64,000 nt of DNA from Acidimicrobiaceae bacterium. Lineage in GTDB: Bacteria; Actinomycetota; Acidimicrobiia; Acidimicrobiales; RAAP-2. Below, in pieces: positions 57,884 through 64,000 of this stretch; position 1 is the stretch's first letter, and the number at the start of each line of letters is the position of its first letter. Position numbers and translations under genes: made by a program. Location of the stretch: NCBI GenBank assembly GCA_947456245.1, contig CANGPS010000001.1, positions 1 to 64,000 on the forward strand, read 5' to 3'. The notes beneath the pieces are model-generated. The model was not told the origin of the DNA and made no database searches. It was given only the letters and a program-made list of their open reading frames with translations.

Positions 57884-59806
57884 ATGACGCCGCTGGCGCT
57901 GTTCGGATGGGTGGTCTTCGGCATCCCGTCGATGGTGGCGGTGACCTTCGTCGCCTCACGCCTGCTCGGGGCCAAGCGCGGCTGGTGGTCGCTGCTGTTC
58001 GCCGGTCTGGCGGGGTGGACCTTCGGCGTGGTCATCGCAGGGCAGATCACCCGTTGGCGCTGGGCCAGCTTCGACATGGTCGTGGTCACCCTCATCGTCG
58101 GCACGCTCTCCACCATGATGCTGGCGCTGGCCATCGATCTGATCCGGCCAGAGGGGTCTCTGCCGAGCGGTGACGAGGCCGGTCTGATCTCGCTCAAGAA
58201 CCCGCTCGACGGCATCCGGCTCCGACGGGCGCGGGCGGCGCGCTACCGCGAGATCATCCACCTCGCCCGGGTCAACGGCGTGATCGGGGGACGCAGCGAG
58301 AACGACCTCCCCTCGTCGGTCCGGGCCACGCTCGAGCAGGCCGGTGGCATCTTCGTCAAGCTGGGCCAGGTTGCGTCGACGCGCACCGACTCCCTCTCCG
58401 ACGAGTGGTGCTCTGAGCTCGCCAAGCTCCAGAGCCACGCCGAGCCGGCGCCGCGCGAGCTGGTCGAGCCGTTGATCGAGGCAGAGCTCGGCCGGCCGGT
58501 CTCCGAGGCCTTCGCCTCCTTCGACTGGGAGCCCATCGCCAGCGCCTCGATCGCCCAGATCTACGGAGCCGAGCTGCTCGATGGGACCTCGGTGGTGGTC
58601 AAGGTGCAGCGGCCGGGCCTCGAGGAGCTGATGGCGACGGACCGCAGCGCGATCCTGACCATCGCCGAGCTCCTCGAGCACCGGACGACCCTCGGCCTCA
58701 ACGCCCGGCCGCTCGACCTCGCCCGCGAGTTCCTCGACAACGTGGCCGAGGAGCTCGACTTCGAGATCGAGTCCGCCAACGCCGTGGACCTCGCGGCCGG
58801 GCTGTCCTCGCTCCAGGGCATTCGCGTGGCGGAGGTCATCACCGAGATGAGCACGCACCGCGTCCTCGTCGAGGAGCGCGTCGAGGGCATCTCGATCGCA
58901 GAGTTCGCCGGCCTCGACGGCCAGGACCCCACGGCCATCGCCGAGCGGCTGATCGAGAGCTTCATGTTCCAGATCTTCGACGTCGGGATCTTCCACGCCG
59001 ATCCGCACCCCGGCAACATCCTCGTGCAGCCCGACGGCGAGATCGTGCTGATCGACCTCGGCGCCGTCGGCCGGATGAGCTCGAGCCAGCGCAGTGCCAC
59101 GACCGACCTGCTGCTCGCAGCGTCGTTGGCCGACGCCACAGCGCTGCGCCAGGCCCTGTCGCAGATCGTGGTCTTCGACGACCGTGCCGACCTACGTGCC
59201 CTCGACCGTGCCCTCGACCGGTTCCTGGCCCGGAACTTCCGACCGAACGGCGGCATCTCGGCGCGGGCCTTCGAGGACCTCTCCAGCGTCATCGGACAGT
59301 TCGGGATCCACTTCCCTCAGTGGTTGGCGACCCTGGTACGCACCATGGTGACCCTCGAGGGGACGCTGACGACCATCGACCCGGACTTCTCGCTGGTCGA
59401 TGCGGCGCAGCGCTATGCCGCCGGCGAGTCCCCCCTCGGAGAGGGCAGCCTCTCCGAGACCATCAAGACCATGGCCATGCGGGAGGTCCCGCGACTTCGA
59501 CGGATCCCCGAGCGGGTCGACTCGATCCTCGGGCAGGCGGCCGAGGGGCGCCTCACCGCCCGCATCTCGATGTTCGGCGACGAGCGCAACGAGCAGGTCA
59601 TCACGAAGCTCATCAACCGGGTGGTGATGGCGTTGATCGCCTCGTCCCTCGGCGTGGGATCGGTCCTGCTCATCGGGACCCACGCCGGGCCGCACCTCGG
59701 CTCGTCGCTGTCGATCCTCTCGGTGCTCGGCTACGTCGGGCTGGCCTCGGCATCGATCCTCGCCATGCGCGTGATCGCCAGCGTCGTGCGCGACGGTCCG
59801 ACCTGA
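57884..59806 (+). CDS. ABC1/UbiB-family atypical kinase with C-terminal TM segments
   Basis: EQAGGIFVKLGQVASTRTDSLSDEWCSELAKLQ; ASIAQIYGAELLDGTSVVVKVQRPGLEEL; FHADPHPGNILVQPDGEIVLIDLGAVGRM. Confidence 0.93.
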   Translation: MTPLALFGWVVFGIPSMVAVTFVASRLLGAKRGWWSLLFAGLAGWTFGVVIAGQITRWRWASFDMVVVTLIVGTLSTMMLALAIDLIRPEGSLPSGDEAGLISLKNPLDGIRLRRARAARYREIIHLARVNGVIGGRSENDLPSSVRATLEQAGGIFVKLGQVASTRTDSLSDEWCSELAKLQSHAEPAPRELVEPLIEAELGRPVSEAFASFDWEPIASASIAQIYGAELLDGTSVVVKVQRPGLEELMATDRSAILTIAELLEHRTTLGLNARPLDLAREFLDNVAEELDFEIESANAVDLAAGLSSLQGIRVAEVITEMSTHRVLVEERVEGISIAEFAGLDGQDPTAIAERLIESFMFQIFDVGIFHADPHPGNILVQPDGEIVLIDLGAVGRMSSSQRSATTDLLLAASLADATALRQALSQIVVFDDRADLRALDRALDRFLARNFRPNGGISARAFEDLSSVIGQFGIHFPQWLATLVRTMVTLEGTLTTIDPDFSLVDAAQRYAAGESPLGEGSLSETIKTMAMREVPRLRRIPERVDSILGQAAEGRLTARISMFGDERNEQVITKLINRVVMALIASSLGVGSVLLIGTHAGPHLGSSLSILSVLGYVGLASASILAMRVIASVVRDGPT

Positions 59807-59816
59807 TCGACGTGGC

Positions 59817-62003
59817 TCAGGGGAGCGACGGCTGATCCTCGAGGCCGGCACCCTCGAGGTCGGCGTGCGGGAGCACCCGGTCGAGCCATCGGGGGAACCA
59901 CCAGGCCGTGCGGCCGAGGAGTGCCATCGCAGCCGGCACCAGCGTCATCCTGACCACGAAGGCATCGAGGAGCACCCCGGCGGCGAGGGCGAATCCGATC
60001 TCCTTGGTCACCAGCGTCTTGGAGATGACGAAGCTGGCGAAGACCGAGAACATGATGATCCCAGCGGCTGTCACGACGGGTCCTGATTCGAGGAACCCTC
60101 CCTCGATCGCCTGGTCCGGCTCCAGCCCCTGGACGTGACCCTCGCGCATGCGGCTGACGAGGAACATCTCGTAGTCCATGGCCAGGCCGAACAGGATCCC
60201 CACCAGCAAGATGGGGAGGAAGCTCACGACGGGACTGGTGGCGGGGAGCACCACCAGTCCACCGAGGTGGCCCTCCTGGAAGATCCAGACGACGGCCCCG
60301 AGGGTCGCGCCGATGGAGAGCAGGAACCCGAGCACGGCCTTGAGCGGGACCAGCACCGACCGGAAGACGATGGCCAAGATCAGCGCGGCGAGGCCCACGA
60401 CGACGAGCAGGTACAGCGGCAGGGCGGCACCGAGCTTGGCGGAGACGTCGATGTTCACCGCCGTTGGGCCCGTCACGTAGACCTTGGCACCGTAGGGGGC
60501 CGCCACCGCGGTGGCCCGACTGCGGATCTCGGCCACGAGTGACTCTGTCGCCGGCGAGCTCGGGCCGGACGTCGGGGTGACGATGACGACGGTTACCGTC
60601 TTGTCGGCGTTCTGCTCGGGCGGGCTCACGGAGGCGACGCCCCGCACGGCGCTGAGGTCCTTCACTGCGCTCGAGGCGACGGCCACCGGGTTGAGCCTCG
60701 GTGGTGCGTCGACCACCACGAGCAGGGGACCGTTGACACCAGGACCGAAGCCCCGGGCCATGAGCGAGTAGGCCGTCCGGGTCGGCGAGCCGACAGGGTC
60801 GGTTCCGGCCGACGGCAGACCGAGGCGCATCCCGAGGAGCGGGGAGGCGAGCAGCACCAGCAGCCCGACACCGACGAGGAGGACGAGCACCGGGTGGCTG
60901 GTGGAGGTCCCCACCCAGCGTCGGAAGAATCCCGGACGCCCGCCCTGTGATCGCACCCTCGGTGGCCGGATCCACCGTTGGGTCAGGCCGAGGAGGGCGG
61001 GGACCAGCGTGATGCCGATGAGGGCGGCCATGGCCACAGCGCCGGCAGCACAGAGGCCCATGATGGTCAGGAACGGGATGCCCGCCACCGAGAGCCCGAC
61101 GAGGGCGATGATGACCGTGGTCCCGGCGAAGACCACCGCGGTGCCGGCGGTCCCGGTGGCCCGCGCCGCAGCCGCCTCAGGGGCAAGCCCGCGGCCGAGC
61201 TCCTCCCGGTAGCGGTGCACGATGAAGAGCGCGTAGTCGATGGCCACCGCAAGGCCGATCATCGTGGCGAGGATCGGCGCGGTGGCCGAGAGCGGGATGA
61301 TGCCGCTGAGCGCGTTGATCGAGGTGAGGGCGATCGACACGCTGATGATCGCCGTCACCAGGGGCAGGCCGGCGAGGAGGAGGGAGCCGAAGCTGACCAG
61401 CAGGACGAGGTAGGCGACGAGCAGGCCGATGCCGTCCGATGGCTTCTCGGTCGGCTGCGGCACGATGCCACCCCCGTAGGCCACGACGACCCCGGCACGG
61501 TGCGCTGGGCCGGCGGCTGCGGCCAGGGCGGCACGGGCGTGCTCGGTGATGAGGTTGGCCGGCTCGGTGAAGGCGACGGTGGCGTAGCCGATCCGGCCAT
61601 CGGTGGAGATCGTCCGGTCGAGGTAGGGGTTCGAGGTGTAGACGACCTGGGGGGCGGTGCAGCGGAGCGACGGCACGGTGCCTCCGGTTCTGCCCTCGCC
61701 GTAGCAGGCGGCCGAGAGCGATGCCAGCACCCCGGCCCGGATCTTCGGGTCGGTCAACGTGGTCCCGGCTGGAGCCTGGAAGACCATTTGCGCTGATGCC
61801 CCTGAGGCCTGCGGGAACTTCTTGGTGAGCAGGTCCATGGCGACCTGCGACTGGGTGCCGGGGATCGTGAAGGTCGTGGACTCCGGCTTGGCGATGAGCC
61901 CTGAGAGGATCGAGACTCCGACGAGGATCGAGAGCCAGACGCCGATGACGAGCGTGCGGTGTCGGAAGCTCGCGCGGCCGATGCGAGAGATGAACGTCGC
62001 CAT
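59817..62003 (-). CDS. MMPL/RND-family transporter
   Basis: MATFISRIGRASFRHRTLVIGVWLSILVGVSILSG...; DYALFIVHRYREELGRG; MDYEMFLVSRMREGHVQG. Confidence 0.9.
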   Translation of the reverse strand: MATFISRIGRASFRHRTLVIGVWLSILVGVSILSGLIAKPESTTFTIPGTQSQVAMDLLTKKFPQASGASAQMVFQAPAGTTLTDPKIRAGVLASLSAACYGEGRTGGTVPSLRCTAPQVVYTSNPYLDRTISTDGRIGYATVAFTEPANLITEHARAALAAAAGPAHRAGVVVAYGGGIVPQPTEKPSDGIGLLVAYLVLLVSFGSLLLAGLPLVTAIISVSIALTSINALSGIIPLSATAPILATMIGLAVAIDYALFIVHRYREELGRGLAPEAAAARATGTAGTAVVFAGTTVIIALVGLSVAGIPFLTIMGLCAAGAVAMAALIGITLVPALLGLTQRWIRPPRVRSQGGRPGFFRRWVGTSTSHPVLVLLVGVGLLVLLASPLLGMRLGLPSAGTDPVGSPTRTAYSLMARGFGPGVNGPLLVVVDAPPRLNPVAVASSAVKDLSAVRGVASVSPPEQNADKTVTVVIVTPTSGPSSPATESLVAEIRSRATAVAAPYGAKVYVTGPTAVNIDVSAKLGAALPLYLLVVVGLAALILAIVFRSVLVPLKAVLGFLLSIGATLGAVVWIFQEGHLGGLVVLPATSPVVSFLPILLVGILFGLAMDYEMFLVSRMREGHVQGLEPDQAIEGGFLESGPVVTAAGIIMFSVFASFVISKTLVTKEIGFALAAGVLLDAFVVRMTLVPAAMALLGRTAWWFPRWLDRVLPHADLEGAGLEDQPSLP

Positions 62004-62309
62004 GGCGAGAGTGTAAGCACCGTCTTCGGCTTGAGGAAGATGGGACGGAAGGTGAACCGGGGTCGGCCCGTGCAGCAGAACCTCGGAAGCGTCCGCGCCC
62101 GGCCGGGCTCGAACCGGTGCGAGTGAAGCCGCTGATCGACGTGCTCGCCGGAGGTGAAGAGTCTGGCGCCCTCGCCGGTGAAAGTTCGAACCGGAGCGGG
62201 CGAACAAGCTGGCGTCCACCAGATGGCCACCTTGGTGACGGCATGCAGTCGCGGCGTCGTGTACGGTTCCGAATAACAAAATTCCAATCCACCAGATGAA
62301 GGAATAGTC

Positions 62310-64000
62310 ATGCAGGCAACAGCCACATTGAAGAAGGCGGGAACGACGCTCTGGGTGGTCCCAGTCGCCGTCCTGCTCGCGATCGTCTTCGGAACGTTCG
62401 GACACGCCCCGGCCGGTTCGGCTACGACCAAGTCGTCGCCGCACGTGACGCACCACGCGGTCTCCCCGCGCACGGTGGTCGTCGTCCCGCCGGACATGAA
62501 GTGCAAGCCCGGCATCTCGCTCTGGCTGTCAGGCCACAAGAAGTACGTGGCTGGCCTCAACTACGACCCTCGGACGATCGCAAAGCGCATCAAGTCCGAG
62601 CTGCCGCAGTGCGTCGGCAAGCAGCTGGTGCAGAACGGCACCGCTGATCACCCGGACGCCGGCGAGAAGTTCGGCGTGGGCTTCACCTACGACGCGGTCT
62701 CCTGCTCGAGCGCTGTGCCGTGCAACGGCGGACGCGGTGGCGAGATCCTCGGAAACGGTGGTGACGGCTACAACGGTGGCGACGGTGGCGACGCCGGCCA
62801 GTACGGCAATGGTGGCAACGGTGGCGTCGGCATCGCCGGCGCACCTGGCCTCGCAGGTGTCAACGGTGCCCTCCCGGGTGAGAACGGCGCCGATGGCACG
62901 ATGGGGTCGTGCGGTGACCGCGGTGGCGCTGGTGGCGCCAGCGGCTACCTGCTCGGCAACGGTGGAAACGGAGCGGACGGTGGCGCTGGTGGCGCTGGTG
63001 GCGCTGGTGGCGCGGGTGCGGTCGGGACGAACGGGGTCTTCCCTGACTCTGATGGTGGTGCTGGTGGCAACGGTGGCGTCGGTGGAGACGGTGGCGTCGG
63101 TGGAGACGGTGGTCTCGGCGGCGTCGTGCGCAACTCGACGGGTACGGCTGGCTATGACGGCCTCAGCGGCGCTGGTGGCGCCGGTGGTAACGGTGGAGAC
63201 GCTGGGTTCGGTGGTGCTGGTGCAGCTGCGCCCGCAGGCGCCAACGCGGTGAACTCGTTCACGAATGGTGCTGACGCAGCCGCTGGTGGCAACGGTGGCC
63301 CTGGTGGCAACGGTGGCGCCGGTGGCGCCGGTGGCCCGGGTGCCACGACCGGCATCGACGGCAACGGTGGCGCTGGTGGCGTCGGCGGACCTGGCGGCAA
63401 CGGCGGAAATGGTGGCCTGGCATGGGTCGGCGCCGACGGCGCGACCCCAGGTACGAACGGTCAGAATGGAACCAACGGCGGCTCTGGCGGCTCTGGCGGA
63501 GTTGGCGGTCCTGGTGGTCTCGGCGGTATCGCTGGTGGTCCGACGGGCACGGCAGGTGCTGACGCGATGGGCGGCGACGGCGGCAACGGCGGCGTGGCAG
63601 CAAACGGTGGCGCCGGCGGTAATGGCGCCGCAGGCGCTGACGGCACCGGTGGCTTCGGCGCCAGCATCGCTCGCGTTCCTCAGGGCGCCGCAAGCGTGAG
63701 CCTCCCGCCCGTCAACGTCGACGGCGGTAACGGTGGGACCGGTGGAAACGGTGGTCTCGCCGGCTACGGCGGCTACGGCGGCGCCGGTGGCACCGGTGCT
63801 GGCAGCGCCTCGAACGGCGATGATGGCAATGGTGCCGCTGGTGGAACCGGCGGCGCTGGCGGCAACGGCGGCTACGGCGGCGCTGGCTTCAGCCCGCTGG
63901 ACGGCACTGACGGCGGAAACGGCGGAAACGGCGGGGCCTCGGGCTTCGGCGGCGCCGGCGGTGGCGGTGGTGGGGCCGGTGGCCCTTCGGCCTCAGCCGG
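62310..64000 (+). CDS. Secreted Gly-Gly-X repeat protein (PE_PGRS-like composition), 3' end beyond window
   Basis: ATG 62310, SD GAAGGA; in-frame through 64000 with no stop: [40 protein letters not shown]...[41 protein letters not shown]...[43 protein letters not shown]...[32 protein letters not shown]. Absent from the ORF track because no stop lies in the window. Confidence 0.85.
   Translation, partial: MQATATLKKAGTTLWVVPVAVLLAIVFGTFGHAPAGSATTKSSPHVTHHAVSPRTVVVVPPDMKCKPGISLWLSGHKKYVAGLNYDPRTIAKRIKSELPQCVGKQLVQNGTADHPDAGEKFGVGFTYDAVSCSSAVPCNGGRGGEILGNGGDGYNGGDGGDAGQYGNGGNGGVGIAGAPGLAGVNGALPGENGADGTMGSCGDRGGAGGASGYLLGNGGNGADGGAGGAGGAGGAGAVGTNGVFPDSDGGAGGNGGVGGDGGVGGDGGLGGVVRNSTGTAGYDGLSGAGGAGGNGGDAGFGGAGAAAPAGANAVNSFTNGADAAAGGNGGPGGNGGAGGAGGPGATTGIDGNGGAGGVGGPGGNGGNGGLAWVGADGATPGTNGQNGTNGGSGGSGGVGGPGGLGGIAGGPTGTAGADAMGGDGGNGGVAANGGAGGNGAAGADGTGGFGASIARVPQGAASVSLPPVNVDGGNGGTGGNGGLAGYGGYGGAGGTGAGSASNGDDGNGAAGGTGGAGGNGGYGGAGFSPLDGTDGGNGGNGGASGFGGAGGGGGGAGGPSASA
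62730..64000 (+). repeat. GGX codon-level repeat domain (GGNGG, GGAGG, GGDGG units)
   Basis: Continuous ggtggc/ggcggt-NNN pattern in the frame of the 62310 CDS. Confidence 0.9.

Noticed and set aside
62737-63699. Track ORFs 62737..63252, 63265..63699 and minus-strand ORFs in the same region
   Set aside because: Out-of-frame readings of the GGX repeat gene (Val/Ala/Thr-rich or Pro-rich mirrors); only the 62310 frame has a start, SD and signal peptide.

Overview
64-kb window of high-GC chromosomal DNA. It looks actinobacterial (WhiB regulator, DUF3039 protein, many CoA-linked catabolic enzymes), probably Acidimicrobiia-like; the lineage is inference. It is almost entirely protein coding on both strands. 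I see no tRNA/rRNA genes, CRISPR array, transposase or prophage. The one structured RNA gene is an RNase P RNA on the minus strand (~29038-29408). Recognisable content: acyl-CoA dehydrogenases, enoyl-CoA hydratase, CaiB/BaiF CoA-transferase, thiolase-like protein, CitE/malyl-CoA-lyase-like protein, P450 plus TetR, cydDC, xseAB, a glpK / AGPS-like / glpD cluster, galK plus GH1, trpD, arylsulfatase plus TauD dioxygenase, UbiB-like kinase, MMPL transporter. Observations most worth a second look: (1) a short protein made of tandem 9-residue SIGS[I/V][D/G]Sxx repeats with a C-terminal hydrophobic/basic tail (14696-15055); (2) a secreted GGX-repeat (PE_PGRS-like) protein at 62310-64000 that runs off the window and is missing from the ORF track; (3) a coupled two-gene envelope pair (7403-9726: Thr/Pro plus Ala-rich secreted protein and a polytopic membrane protein); (4) a translationally coupled S1P-lyase-like / FGGY-kinase pair; (5) a secreted PHM/DBM-like copper monooxygenase with all copper ligands; (6) a recurrent TANNNT-N6-start-codon arrangement at nine genes, implying leaderless transcription; (7) apparent compensatory changes in helix P4 of RNase P RNA; (8) palindromic operators and strong convergent terminator hairpins. 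All calls come from reading the sequence; no database search was run.
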